Source of the DNA: SAR324 cluster bacterium
GTDB lineage: Bacteria; SAR324; XYD2-FULL-50-16; JAERRU01
Assembly: GCA_016735295.1 (NCBI GenBank)
Contig: JAERRU010000009.1
Location: 1-64,000 of the forward strand
Reading direction: 5' to 3'
Length of the DNA: 64,000 bases
The translations under genes were made by a program, and so were the position numbers. The notes under the pieces were generated by a model, which was not told where the DNA came from, made no database searches, and saw only the letters and a program-made list of their open reading frames with translations. Numbering within the stretch: the first letter of the stretch is position 1; each line of letters begins with the position of its first letter. This document shows positions 31,178 through 41,744 of this stretch, piece by piece.

Positions 31178-32230
31178 TTAATTTAAAGATTTTTCTAGTT
31201 TACGAGCACTTATTATTACCTGCTCTGGGGTGATGGAAGTTAGGCATTCTAGATAATTAGAGTTTTTGCACCTTCCAGAACCATTTTTTGAACAGGGGCG
31301 GCAAGGCAAGTTAACTTCAATTATTTCACTTAAAGCTAGTTGGGGGGTAAAGCCAAATTCTTTGACTGTCGGGCCGTATATAACGAGAGCAGGCGTGCCT
31401 ACCGCTTCGGCTAAATGGGTTAATGCGCTATCATTTGATATTACGTAGCGGGCGTGTTTCAACAGAGCGCATGTTTCTAGGATAGTTAGTGTTCCTGCTA
31501 AATTTATGGCTTTGCCGGCTAATTTATCGGCCAGTTGGCGAGATAAATCATCATCACTGCCGCCTACTATTATAAAGTGATTATTTTGTGATAATTTCAG
31601 GCAACTTTTTATAAAATTTTCAATAGGCCACTGCTTTAATTTACAAGACGCCCCAGGAGTTACTACAATATAATTATTAATTTTATTTAAGGAAATTTTT
31701 TGATTAAGCCTTTGTTCAATGGATTCATCAACAAATATTTCTGATAAGTTGTTTAGTTTATTTGTATTGGTAAATTTTTTTAGTATATCAAGATAGGTTT
31801 GGCGGCGAGAAGGATTTTTTTTTAATATGTTGAATTTAAAAGAAATTAATAATTGCCTTTGCCAAGTTTTTTTATTTAGCTTCAACCACATTGCCTTACT
31901 AAATAAATATCTTAACCATATAATCAAGCTTCTAGTTGATTTATGGGCATCTATCACTAGATCATAGTTTTTATTTATCTTTAATAGACCGGCAAGAATC
32001 CATAAACTCTTTATATGGTGTAGTCTAGGCCAACTTATTATTTCATTTATATGGGGGGATAAAGAGTGAATTTCGCTAAATTCTGCTAAAGTAACAAAAT
32101 CTATCTTTGCTTGAGGAAAAATATTTTTGAGTTCTCGAAATAAACAGCTAAGTAACACCACATCACCTAACGAAGAAAATCTGATAACTAGCACTCGGTT
32201 TATCCCACTAGTAGGGGCATACTTACTCAC
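31178..32230 (-). CDS. Glycosyltransferase family 9 (heptosyltransferase-like)
   Basis: VLVIRFSSLGDVVLLSCL, VVTPGASCKLKQWPIENF, VISNDSALTHLAEAVGTPALVIYGPT. Confidence 0.92.
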   Translation of the reverse strand: MSKYAPTSGINRVLVIRFSSLGDVVLLSCLFRELKNIFPQAKIDFVTLAEFSEIHSLSPHINEIISWPRLHHIKSLWILAGLLKINKNYDLVIDAHKSTRSLIIWLRYLFSKAMWLKLNKKTWQRQLLISFKFNILKKNPSRRQTYLDILKKFTNTNKLNNLSEIFVDESIEQRLNQKISLNKINNYIVVTPGASCKLKQWPIENFIKSCLKLSQNNHFIIVGGSDDDLSRQLADKLAGKAINLAGTLTILETCALLKHARYVISNDSALTHLAEAVGTPALVIYGPTVKEFGFTPQLALSEIIEVNLPCRPCSKNGSGRCKNSNYLECLTSITPEQVIISARKLEKSLN

Positions 32231-32308
32231 CTTTTTTAGTTAACACTAAGAATAATATATGGTCTTACGATAACCAGATAACCTGTTTAATTTTAGAATA
32301 ATGGACTA

Positions 32309-33049
32309 CTACATATATTTTAAAATACCAAAGCTAAGGCTAATCCCGCCTAAATCAGTGGTATTGGTGAAGGTATCTTTGTAGGTCACATTATTACTAG
32401 GATTTTTGGTGTCGGTATGTTTATAATCAACATCAATAGTTTTTTTATCTATGCCCTTATTATCAGAAAATATTAGTTCTAAATGAAAATCAGCAGAACC
32501 TAGTAAATAATTAGCCCCTAAGAATAAATTAACCGAAGATGTGCTTGCATTAATTTTGTGTTTATGGAAAATTCCTCCTCCCCCATATTGAGTGCTATAG
32601 TTGGTTGAAGCAAATTCAGCTCCTCCATAAAAGTTATAGTTACGCTTAGTTTGCTTGCCAAAATAAGCCTGATAGCCAACAAAAAATCCTTGTGCTTTTA
32701 AGTCATAATCAAACTTTTTTATTTTAGTATCACTGGTAAATTTAGTAGTTGATACATCGCTAATGCCCCCTGCTTGCACTTCTATACCCATATATAAAAT
32801 ATTATAAGTTAAAAAGGTTATTCCCCCCTTAATTTTGTAGGAATGGATTACATTGCTAAAAGTAATACTTTTACCACTATTACGGCTAGTTAATTTAGGG
32901 CTAACGGGACGCAAATTATAATCAAAGCCTATAATATAATTTAATCCTTTTTGACCTTGAGCAAAGGCTATCTGCCCACAGAACAAGGATATTAAAAAAG
33001 TAGCTGTTACTACTGATATACTAATTATTCGATATTTTGAATGTATCAT
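32309..33049 (-). CDS. Outer-membrane beta-barrel protein (porin-like), signal peptide
   Basis: N-terminal signal sequence ending AFAQ; alternating-polarity strands; C-terminal strand GGISLSFGILKYM. Confidence 0.65.
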   Translation of the reverse strand: MIHSKYRIISISVVTATFLISLFCGQIAFAQGQKGLNYIIGFDYNLRPVSPKLTSRNSGKSITFSNVIHSYKIKGGITFLTYNILYMGIEVQAGGISDVSTTKFTSDTKIKKFDYDLKAQGFFVGYQAYFGKQTKRNYNFYGGAEFASTNYSTQYGGGGIFHKHKINASTSSVNLFLGANYLLGSADFHLELIFSDNKGIDKKTIDVDYKHTDTKNPSNNVTYKDTFTNTTDLGGISLSFGILKYM

Positions 33050-33315
33050 AGACTTTTTATCTGCTAGTAAAAATCAACGCTATCTTAAAAAATTATCTTA
33101 AGCTTTAATTATGTTTTGCTAATTTATAGATTATTAATAATCTAAACACAAGCTGCCCTCGCATTATATCATTAGGCTTAGTTTAAGCAAGGGATAAATA
33201 ATCACTAAATCATGGCAATTAAATAATAATAAATAATTGACACCTAGCCTGATGTATCTATATCTATATTTACTTGTAGTTTATTATTTTAATAATCATT
33301 AAATATAGTTTGGTC

Positions 33316-34242
33316 ATGATTGCTTATCGGAAAATTATTAGTATTAGTTTAATTTTACTTATAAATTTAACATTTTCATCTATCAGTAACGCAAAGAATA
33401 AGGCTAGTGATGAACCACTTTTAGTGATAGCTAGCCTGCCTCCATACGCTTCTTTGGTAAAGGATATCGGGGGCTCAGCTGTGATGGTGAGTGAGGTGCT
33501 TAAAATTAATTCTGATCCACATTTTTTTGAAATAACGCCCTCCATAATAAAAATATTTAAAAAAGCACATCTATTTTTAGCGTCTGGTCAGGCATATGAG
33601 GCAACGATTATTAACAAGTTAAAGGGATTAAATGATAAATTGGTTATAGTGCACCTTAATGATATCAGCTCGCCAATTAAAAATGATGATAATTCTAGTA
33701 ATGATAAGTCAAATAAACCTAAACATAAACATAAGCAGCAACATAAATTAGATTTTGACGTGCATACATGGTTTTCTCCCGTGATATTAAAGGAGCAAGC
33801 CAACATGATATATCTTAAATTAGTTGATCTTATGCCTTCCAAAAAGGAGCAATTAAGCAACAATTATCAGCAGGTAATAGGAGAAATTTCTACCATTCAT
33901 GATCAATTAACTCAAAAATTAGCCCCTTATAAAGGAAAAACAATTTTTTCCTATCATGTGGTAACTGCCTATTTCGGTAGAGATTTTGGATTGATAAGCT
34001 ATGGGTTAGCTCCCTTTCATGTGGAACCTAGCTTTACTGATATTATTAAAATAACTAAAGCAATGAAAAAAGATAAAGCTAATTACATTTTAATAACTTC
34101 AGATAGTCAAAAAGGTAGAGCCGGCATTATTGCTAAAGAAACCAATGCCAGATTAATTAGAGCACATGAATTTAGATCTACTTGGCAAGATACAATCTTG
34201 AATTTATCAGATAAAATAGTTGAGGGATTTACAGAAAAATAA
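33316..34242 (+). CDS. znuA: Zinc ABC transporter substrate-binding protein
   Basis: Signal peptide, PHFFEITPS, His-rich loop KHKHKQQHKLDFDVHTWFSP, FSYHVVTAYFGRDFGL. Confidence 0.9.
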   Translation: MIAYRKIISISLILLINLTFSSISNAKNKASDEPLLVIASLPPYASLVKDIGGSAVMVSEVLKINSDPHFFEITPSIIKIFKKAHLFLASGQAYEATIINKLKGLNDKLVIVHLNDISSPIKNDDNSSNDKSNKPKHKHKQQHKLDFDVHTWFSPVILKEQANMIYLKLVDLMPSKKEQLSNNYQQVIGEISTIHDQLTQKLAPYKGKTIFSYHVVTAYFGRDFGLISYGLAPFHVEPSFTDIIKITKAMKKDKANYILITSDSQKGRAGIIAKETNARLIRAHEFRSTWQDTILNLSDKIVEGFTEK

Positions 34243-34245
34243 ATT

Positions 34246-35088
34246 TTGAGAAATACACAATCGGTGGCGATCGAATTTAAAGACGTCTATTTTAAGTATC
34301 AGCAAGGATATATTTTAGAAAAGGTTGATTTTAGCTTACGAAAGCAAGACTTTTTACTGATTTTAGGGCCAAATGGAGGCGGTAAAACTAGCTTACTTAA
34401 ATTAATCATGGGCATAAATCGCCCTACACAAGGTAAAGTAAAAGTATTTGGTGAAGAACCTCATATTTCTAAACCTAAGATAGGATACGTTCCTCAGAAT
34501 ATACCAGTAAACGATCGCTTTCCTATAACCGTGGAGCAGGTGGTGTCTTTAGGTAGTTTTTTATCTAATAAAACACTTAGTCGCCACGAAATATCACAAA
34601 GAACTAAAACTTGGTTAGATAAGGTAGGGTTAACCAAGGTGGCAAAATCGAGATTTTGTGAAATATCTGGCGGCCAGCAACAACGGGTAATTATCGCTAG
34701 AGTAATGATGAGCCAACCAGAAATTTTACTGCTTGATGAGCCAACTAATAATATTGATATAGAGCTAAAAGATAGTTTTTGCCAACTTTTATCAAATATA
34801 AGTAAACAAGTTACTGTGGTTATGGTAACTCACGAGCTTAGTTTTTTGCCAAAATCGGTTAACAAGATAGGCTGTGTAGAAAAAAAAGTGGTGATTCATG
34901 GCAGTTTATCATCATTAGAAGAAGATATACCTTTTCATGGTGAGCATAATAATAATAAATCTGGCCACGGCTCAACCCATGCTGAAGGGCATGATTGTGG
35001 CCATCAATGCATGGTAGATTATTTAGCACATCTTAATAATAATACTAATCTTGATATTTATAAAAGCTTAATGAAAACGAAAACATGA
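34246..35088 (+). CDS. znuC: Zinc ABC transporter ATP-binding protein with His-rich C-terminal extension
   Basis: GPNGGGKTSLLKLIMG Walker A, SGGQQQRVIIARVMMSQPEILLLDEPT; tail HGEHNNNKSGHGSTHAEGHDCGHQC. Confidence 0.92.
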   Translation: MRNTQSVAIEFKDVYFKYQQGYILEKVDFSLRKQDFLLILGPNGGGKTSLLKLIMGINRPTQGKVKVFGEEPHISKPKIGYVPQNIPVNDRFPITVEQVVSLGSFLSNKTLSRHEISQRTKTWLDKVGLTKVAKSRFCEISGGQQQRVIIARVMMSQPEILLLDEPTNNIDIELKDSFCQLLSNISKQVTVVMVTHELSFLPKSVNKIGCVEKKVVIHGSLSSLEEDIPFHGEHNNNKSGHGSTHAEGHDCGHQCMVDYLAHLNNNTNLDIYKSLMKTKT

Positions 35089-35918
35089 TAGATTTAATAA
35101 CTGAGATAAGTTTTTTAAAATCAATTTTATTAGCGGTGGGGTTAATTTCAGCTTTATTGGCAATTTTGGGCACTTTTGTGACTTTTAATAATTTAAATTA
35201 TTTAAGTAGTTCTTTAACCCACGCTAGTTTAGGAGGGATTGGTGTAGCAATTTTTGTAGGTTTGCCGGTGATATTGCTAGCACCAGTATTCGCTTTATTG
35301 TTGGGGGGAGCGGTGACTATATTTTTTTACAAGGAAAAATCTCGGATAGGCTCTTTTCTAGATTTAACATACGCTCTTGGTATGGCACTGGGAATTTTTT
35401 TAATTACGATTAGCCCTGGTTACCAGAAGGATTTTTCTGGTTTTTTATTTGGTAATCTATTGCTGGTAAGTGATACAGAAGTTTATGTGCTGGCGGCAGT
35501 GCTGGCTATGATATTGATATATTTAGCAATTAATTACCGTAAACTATTGTTAATCAGCTTTGACGCCCAATTTGCCTCAACTTGTGGCATTAATGTTAAG
35601 GGACAAAGTTTGGTACTTATTTTGGCATTGGCGTTTACTTTACCATTAATTATCAAAATCGCGGGGATCACTTTAACGATAGCATTAATTTCTGTAGCAC
35701 CTTTATTATTTGAGCAAAGAATAATTTCAGTAGGAAAGATAATGATTTTTTCTTATTTATTGAATTTAATAATATTTGGTGTTGGTATTGTAATATCTTT
35801 TTGGTTTGATTGGCCCACGGGTAGCATCACAAGTTTAGTGGCAGTGGGCATTTTTGTGATTGGCTATAGTGCCTTAAAGCTGACTAAAGTTATCACAAAT
35901 AAGCGTCAATCCCGTTAG
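35085..35918 (+). CDS. znuB: Zinc ABC transporter permease
   Basis: ABC-3 family membrane protein, follows and overlaps znuC. Confidence 0.92.
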   Translation: MIDLITEISFLKSILLAVGLISALLAILGTFVTFNNLNYLSSSLTHASLGGIGVAIFVGLPVILLAPVFALLLGGAVTIFFYKEKSRIGSFLDLTYALGMALGIFLITISPGYQKDFSGFLFGNLLLVSDTEVYVLAAVLAMILIYLAINYRKLLLISFDAQFASTCGINVKGQSLVLILALAFTLPLIIKIAGITLTIALISVAPLLFEQRIISVGKIMIFSYLLNLIIFGVGIVISFWFDWPTGSITSLVAVGIFVIGYSALKLTKVITNKRQSR

Positions 35919-35990
35919 TATATATATATATATTATAGATGAGCTAGCTGGTTAGTGATTATTAAGATAATTATTATTATTATTATTATT
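35918..35990. repeat. AT microsatellites: (TA)n then (ATT)n between convergent genes
   Basis: tatatatatatatatta and ttattattattattattattatt directly readable. Confidence 0.85.
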
Positions 35991-38787
35991 GAGATAAATC
36001 TCCTCTTAAATACTTAGCGTAGGCTTGATTGCGCTCTATTTCATTTTTTCCAATTAGGGCTAATTTTTGAAATGGATTATCCCCTTCTTGCTCGGTGGCT
36101 AGTATTTGATTAAATGTTTTTAGCGAGGTGGCATAATTTTCTTGAGTTAAATGAATGGAAGCCATAAAATAAAGAGCTTGGAGCACTTGAGGTGATTTTG
36201 GATATTTATCTATCGCTTCTTGATAGAAAATTAACGACTGCTGATAAGATTTTAATTGATAGGTCATATCGCCAAGATAGAAAAACGATAAAGGCACATA
36301 ATCAGGTATATTAGGATTGCTTAGCGGGTGACGATAATTATCTCTAACTTCTTTAAAGGAAGTAAAGGCACTTTCATATAATCCTAGTTCTTTTTGAATC
36401 AAGCCTAGCTTAAACCAAGAAGCGGGCAATAGGTGATAATAAAGGGGGTCATCATTATTTTGCATTTGAGCGATCAAATTTTCTAAAACTTCGATCGCTA
36501 TTCGGTAATCTTTTTTGATGATATAGATATCAGCAATTCTAGATTTAGCGTAGTTACCAAATAGGCTTAAGGGGGAGTCTAGCGATACTTCTTCAAAATA
36601 GACTAACGCTTCATTATAGATAGTATTTAATTTAAAATTATCACCAATAGCAAATCTAATTTCACCAAACCGGCTAGGGCTATCTTGCGTTAATAGTATT
36701 TGATAAAACCGGCTAGAATCTCGGTAATTATTTAATTTTGAATAGGCGTCAGCTAATAGCCACAAGATAAATTGATTATCACTTTTATTGATTGTTTGGC
36801 GAAATCTAACATATTGAGATATAATATCGCTATAATCATTATTCAGATAAGACTTAGTCATTAAGTGAGTGATATTTTCAATTAATAAAGCATCTATAGC
36901 CCCATTTAAATTATATTTCCCTTCTGGATAAAGTTTTCGGTATCTTTTTATCGCGGTGATAGATTTTTCCCCTTCTTCGTGAAAGTTGTGAGCAATAATA
37001 ATTCTTAAGATGGCCTCTTCTTTGATATTTTGATTTTCAGAAGACGTAAAAATATTTTCATATTCTGCTAAGGCAAGTTGATAATCTTTTATTTGATAAT
37101 CTTCAGCAGATATATTAGCAATTTTCATTCTAGCCATATTGGCTATTTCAGGAAATTTTTTGGTAGTAATAAATTCATAAAAAGCGATGGCCTCTTCATT
37201 TTTGGCTTCATCGAAATAATAATCACCCAAATCCATAGAGGCGATGGTGCTTAGTATATGATCGGGAAATTTTTCGATTAATTTTTTACTACGAGACACA
37301 AAAGAAGGATAAGATTTTTGATGATAATAGGTGTTAGCCTCAGCATATAATATATTAGGGTCATCACTAGGCATGTCGTCACTTAAGGAGCGAGCGATAA
37401 CAAAATTTTTGTGGGCATCAGGATAGCGATTAATGTGATATAAAGCTTGTCCTAGCTTATAATGAACCAAAGGAAGATAGCGAGAATAAGGAAAGCGTAA
37501 GATATAATCTTGTAATTGTCTTATGGTGGAAGAATAATTTTTTTTCAGTAAAGACACCACAGCCTGATGATAGAGGGCATCTTGAACATAATATGATTTA
37601 GGATATCTATTTACTAACTCTGCGTAATATTCACTAGCTTCTTCATAAAAATTATCAGCTTGGTGGTTTAAACCAATCATTAACATAGCTCTAGCGTGAT
37701 CGTAGCTAGTAATACCTAGTTCATCAGCTCTATCAATAGCGAAGCTATATTCTTTAATTACATTTTGGTAGCCATCAAATTTCTTTTGTTTTTTTTGCAA
37801 TTCATGCAAACTATCAGCGGCTCTAAACAGGGCTAATATGCCAATTTCTTCTGTTTTGGTATAATTATAACTTTGTTTAAAATTACTAAAAGCCCCTTCA
37901 TAATTTTGTTGACGAAATTTGGACTCACCTTCAATAAAGAAGTATTTGGCATCATGATTTTTATTATTAATATTTGTTGATTCCTCATCATCAAAAAATA
38001 ATCTACGATCACTGTCTTGAATGGGTAAGCCTTCATGTTGGCTAGAAATTTTAATTAATACTTGGTTTGGGGCAGGTAGGCTTTGGCTAGTTATTTTTAC
38101 GTAAGGGGTGTGTAAGCTTAGCGTGACTAACAGGTCATCCTTTTGTTTTTGGTAAGAAATATGTTTAATGAATTCAGATTGTAAAGAAGTGGGTTTAAAT
38201 TCTAAATTAGTATTTTTCAGAGTTAATTCTAGTTTAACATCGGGCAAGGAGCGGGTGATTAGGCGGTAATTAGCTGGTTTATTTAAAATAAAGGCGAGCT
38301 GTTCATTTTTCACCTCACGAATCAAAACAACTTTTTTGAGGGCATCGGGGGAATTAGCAAGATATCCCTTGGTTGATGTTACTGGATAAAGTTTAATGCT
38401 TAATGTTCCCTCTATAAGATTAGATACAAACACATTATGAGCTATATCATTAGTTTTCTTTTGTAATTTAATCCACACTTGGTTTGGTTCAATCTTAGAT
38501 ATAGTAACAAAATCAAGAATATTACTTTCAAATGCGTCAACTTTAGCGAGTGATTTAGGTACTGAGGCATTTCTTATTTTAATAGTGATGATATTTTTTT
38601 CAGGAAAATCTACTATTTCATAATTAGGAAAACGATCTGATTTAATGGTAAAGGTCGCGTAATTTTCATAATGATCAACATAATAGTCTCTCACAATGTT
38701 GGTAGTCAGGGCACTAGCAGGGAATAAGCCTGATATGCTTAAGATACTAGATAATATAAATATAAAAAATTTTTTCTGGTGAAGCAT
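35986..38787 (-). CDS. Large exported TPR protein with AMIN-like N-terminal region
   Basis: Signal peptide; N-terminal beta-rich repeats (VDFPEKNIITIKIRNASVPK...); then many TPR motifs (YFIEGESKFRQQNYEGAFSNFKQSY, ALYHQAVVSLLKKNYSSTIRQLQDYI). Confidence 0.75.
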   Translation of the reverse strand: MLHQKKFFIFILSSILSISGLFPASALTTNIVRDYYVDHYENYATFTIKSDRFPNYEIVDFPEKNIITIKIRNASVPKSLAKVDAFESNILDFVTISKIEPNQVWIKLQKKTNDIAHNVFVSNLIEGTLSIKLYPVTSTKGYLANSPDALKKVVLIREVKNEQLAFILNKPANYRLITRSLPDVKLELTLKNTNLEFKPTSLQSEFIKHISYQKQKDDLLVTLSLHTPYVKITSQSLPAPNQVLIKISSQHEGLPIQDSDRRLFFDDEESTNINNKNHDAKYFFIEGESKFRQQNYEGAFSNFKQSYNYTKTEEIGILALFRAADSLHELQKKQKKFDGYQNVIKEYSFAIDRADELGITSYDHARAMLMIGLNHQADNFYEEASEYYAELVNRYPKSYYVQDALYHQAVVSLLKKNYSSTIRQLQDYILRFPYSRYLPLVHYKLGQALYHINRYPDAHKNFVIARSLSDDMPSDDPNILYAEANTYYHQKSYPSFVSRSKKLIEKFPDHILSTIASMDLGDYYFDEAKNEEAIAFYEFITTKKFPEIANMARMKIANISAEDYQIKDYQLALAEYENIFTSSENQNIKEEAILRIIIAHNFHEEGEKSITAIKRYRKLYPEGKYNLNGAIDALLIENITHLMTKSYLNNDYSDIISQYVRFRQTINKSDNQFILWLLADAYSKLNNYRDSSRFYQILLTQDSPSRFGEIRFAIGDNFKLNTIYNEALVYFEEVSLDSPLSLFGNYAKSRIADIYIIKKDYRIAIEVLENLIAQMQNNDDPLYYHLLPASWFKLGLIQKELGLYESAFTSFKEVRDNYRHPLSNPNIPDYVPLSFFYLGDMTYQLKSYQQSLIFYQEAIDKYPKSPQVLQALYFMASIHLTQENYATSLKTFNQILATEQEGDNPFQKLALIGKNEIERNQAYAKYLRGDLSQ

Positions 38788-38955
38788 TTTTTATAGCATT
38801 TAGATAATTAAGAGATGATTAAGAGATAATAAAAAAATTCCTATAAGAGCCAGTTAAAAGCAAATTTGGTGCAAAAAATCTACTAATTTTAAATCAACTA
38901 GGCTATACCTACTAAACAAACATTTTTAAAATTATAAAAATAATAAAAAATAATT

Positions 38956-39750
38956 TTGCTGTATATAGCTGATAGCCTGATAATCATTGGTTACCTGATA
39001 AGTTGGTTTTTATTTGTCGGGGTAATTTTTAGAGCGCACATGCTTCGTGGGGCGATGATATTATTTTGGATAGTAAGTATTTTTTTGGCTACTGAGCTAG
39101 GATTTATTTTAATTACGGCAGGCACAAATTTTTTATTTGGCCATTACTGGGTAAATATTTTTTCGTTGGTAGTGGTGGTGGGATTAGTATTTTTGCCAAG
39201 AGCATTTTTGGTTAATTATGGCTTGGTAGTAGCAATTTTTTTGCCTTTGGTGATGTTGTTGGGTCGATTTATGAATAATCTCGATTTAAGTGCCAGATTT
39301 GGAGAAACCGCGATCTACAATGAAAAATTACTCACAATCCACGTGCTATTAATGGCCTCGGCATATTTAGCGTTTAGCCTGAATTTTTTGAGTTCTCTAT
39401 CATTTCTAAGACTCAATATACTATTAAAAGCAGGAGAATTAAAAAATCCACTAGCTGGTAGATGGAACGTGACCTTGTTAAATAAACTAAACCACCGCCT
39501 ATTATTGATGGGGATAATCTTGATTGCTCTAGGAATGCTAGTAAGTTTATTTTTCATAGAATTTAATAAACTAATCACAATTTCTCACTGGGTCAGAATA
39601 TTCATGCCTATAGGGCTACTTTTAGTGGGCAGTTGGGTGGTGATGGATTGTTATAAAAAGGGAGTTAGAGGCCGGTTATTGGCTCGTCGGTCAATATTTG
39701 TATTTGTGTTATCTATGGCTTCTTTGCTTTACGAATTTGTGCAGATTTAA
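38956..39750 (+). CDS. CcsA/YpjD-like cytochrome c assembly membrane protein
   Basis: Eight or so TM helices; IHVLLMASAYLAFSLNFLSSLSFLRLNILLKAGEL resembles the CcsA-family core; TTG start. Confidence 0.6.
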   Translation: MLYIADSLIIIGYLISWFLFVGVIFRAHMLRGAMILFWIVSIFLATELGFILITAGTNFLFGHYWVNIFSLVVVVGLVFLPRAFLVNYGLVVAIFLPLVMLLGRFMNNLDLSARFGETAIYNEKLLTIHVLLMASAYLAFSLNFLSSLSFLRLNILLKAGELKNPLAGRWNVTLLNKLNHRLLLMGIILIALGMLVSLFFIEFNKLITISHWVRIFMPIGLLLVGSWVVMDCYKKGVRGRLLARRSIFVFVLSMASLLYEFVQI

Positions 39751-39754
39751 TTAA

Positions 39755-39997
39755 TTATGGGGTAGTAATTTTAAATATTTTACGATTATTCTTTGCTCCC
39801 TTGATAAGTAAAATTTTATTTTTAGGAACCCGAAAATTTTTAGCAAGAAAATCTATCGCTTCACGGTTAGCTTGCCCATTTACGGGTGGTTTTTTGATGT
39901 ATAATATTTTGTAACCATCGTCTAGCATGTTTCCCCAACAAGTTTTTTGTTTGGCGGTGATCACCTTAACTAAAATTAATTTAGTTTTTTCATGCAT
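39755..39997 (-). CDS. DUF167 (YggU) family protein
   Basis: VKVITAKQKTCWGNM...LYIKKPPVNGQANREAIDFLAKNFRVPKNKILLIKGAKNNRKIFKI. Confidence 0.85.
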   Translation of the reverse strand: MHEKTKLILVKVITAKQKTCWGNMLDDGYKILYIKKPPVNGQANREAIDFLAKNFRVPKNKILLIKGAKNNRKIFKITTP

Positions 39998-41724
39998 TAA
40001 TTAGCAGGGGCTAAAGCGTTGATGATAATTTGTAGATAGGTATAGCGGCCATTTTTTTTTAATAATAAGCTACCCATAATATCCCAAAGCCCAGCATCAA
40101 ATTCAGGTAAATAATCGCCAAATATTATCAAATCAGTCTGCCTATTTAGCCGCCATTTAGTTAAAATATTGTTAGTATAGCTAGGTGATTTTAAAGATAT
40201 TCCTTTGAATAAAAAGCTGGGCCGCAAGTTTTGCATACCAAAGGGGGCTAATACTTCTAAGGCGTCATAAAGCTCTCTAGTGGCCATCCAAGGGAATAAT
40301 TCTAAATCGGCTAAAGGCGTTATGGTAGATGTTATATTTTGCTCAGATACTAGTTCTTCATATAATTTACAAAAATCACTTTTAAAGATAGCTAATTTTT
40401 CTTCTTTCATTTGAAAGGCAGCCGCTTGGCTGTGCCCCCCAAATCTTTCAAAGTGGTGTTGTAATTTATTTAATATAGTTAGTAAATTCACCTGAGCAGG
40501 CGATCTGCACGAGGCTTTTAATTGATCATTTTTTGCTGATGACAAAACAACCGCGGGCACGCCTAATTGTTGTGAAAGATTGCCAGCGATAATGCCAATC
40601 AATCCTTCATGGAAGCTATCATCGTATACGATAGCAGGAGAGTTAAGGGCATCATTTTTTATGCTTTCTAGGGCACTTTTTAGCATATCTTTTTGGCGAA
40701 CTTTTCTTTGTTGATTTAGTTTGGCGAGGTGGTTAAATCTTATTTTACTATCATCTAAGTTAGTGCTCATTAAAAAATCAAATGCTAATTTTCCGTGGCT
40801 AATGCGCCCAGCGGCATTGATTAAAGGAGCTATTTGAAAAGCTATTCCCTCACCAGTCAAGGTATCAGCCTGTAGATGTTTTTGTAGCCGGGTGAGATAA
40901 AAAGGTTGTTTTTGTGGCTCTTTTTGCCACCAAAGATTTATTCTTTTTAAGCCGTGATAAACAAAAATTCTGTTTAATCCAATAACAGGAGCCTGGTCAG
41001 CAATAGTGCCTAGCGTTACTAAATCCAAAAAATTAACTAAGTTAGGCACAGCCAAATCTTTGCTATCCCACCAGCCGAGGTCTCTAAGGACACGCCTAAG
41101 TTGAATCAACAAAAGATAAACTACACCAACGCCAGCGATATCTTTATCAGGATAAGAACAACCACTTTGTTTGGGATTAACAAATAGGCTTTTTGATGGA
41201 GCACTTTGTGAGTCTGGTTGGTGATGATCGGTAATAATTAGAGTAATTTTTTTGTTTATATAAAAATCCTCTTCGGCAAATATCTTAGAGCCGTTATCAA
41301 CAGTGATCAAGCACTCAGGCATCAATTTTAGCACATCATCCCGCGAGGCCTCATTAATGCCATATCCATGGGTAAATCTATCAGGAATCATCACGGCAAA
41401 GTTAGTAAAGCCGATTATTTCAAAAAATCTGGCCAATAAAGCCGCCGAGCTAATTCCATCGACGTCATAATCACCGTAAATTACGATTTTTTGCTTATTT
41501 TGAATAAATTTAACCAACAATTCAGCAGCAGCAGCACAATCTTTTAGTAGTGTTGGATCAGGAATATCTTTTAAAACTGGAGAGTCAAAATTAACATTCC
41601 CATGGGCAGTGCGATTTTCTACTAACGATTTTAATATATCATTTATGAAACACTGTTTATCCCCATGCCAGTTGGTAAGAGGATAGGAACAATCAATTTT
41701 AGTTTTACTTATATTATATGGCAT
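39997..41724 (-). CDS. recJ: Single-stranded-DNA-specific exonuclease RecJ
   Basis: VIYGDYDVDGISSAALL, LITVDNGS, ITDHHQP, LGTIADQAPVIGLNR, RFGGHSQAAAF. Confidence 0.95.
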   Translation of the reverse strand: MPYNISKTKIDCSYPLTNWHGDKQCFINDILKSLVENRTAHGNVNFDSPVLKDIPDPTLLKDCAAAAELLVKFIQNKQKIVIYGDYDVDGISSAALLARFFEIIGFTNFAVMIPDRFTHGYGINEASRDDVLKLMPECLITVDNGSKIFAEEDFYINKKITLIITDHHQPDSQSAPSKSLFVNPKQSGCSYPDKDIAGVGVVYLLLIQLRRVLRDLGWWDSKDLAVPNLVNFLDLVTLGTIADQAPVIGLNRIFVYHGLKRINLWWQKEPQKQPFYLTRLQKHLQADTLTGEGIAFQIAPLINAAGRISHGKLAFDFLMSTNLDDSKIRFNHLAKLNQQRKVRQKDMLKSALESIKNDALNSPAIVYDDSFHEGLIGIIAGNLSQQLGVPAVVLSSAKNDQLKASCRSPAQVNLLTILNKLQHHFERFGGHSQAAAFQMKEEKLAIFKSDFCKLYEELVSEQNITSTITPLADLELFPWMATRELYDALEVLAPFGMQNLRPSFLFKGISLKSPSYTNNILTKWRLNRQTDLIIFGDYLPEFDAGLWDIMGSLLLKKNGRYTYLQIIINALAPAN

Positions 41725-41744
41725 ATAATAGCGTCACAAAATAG

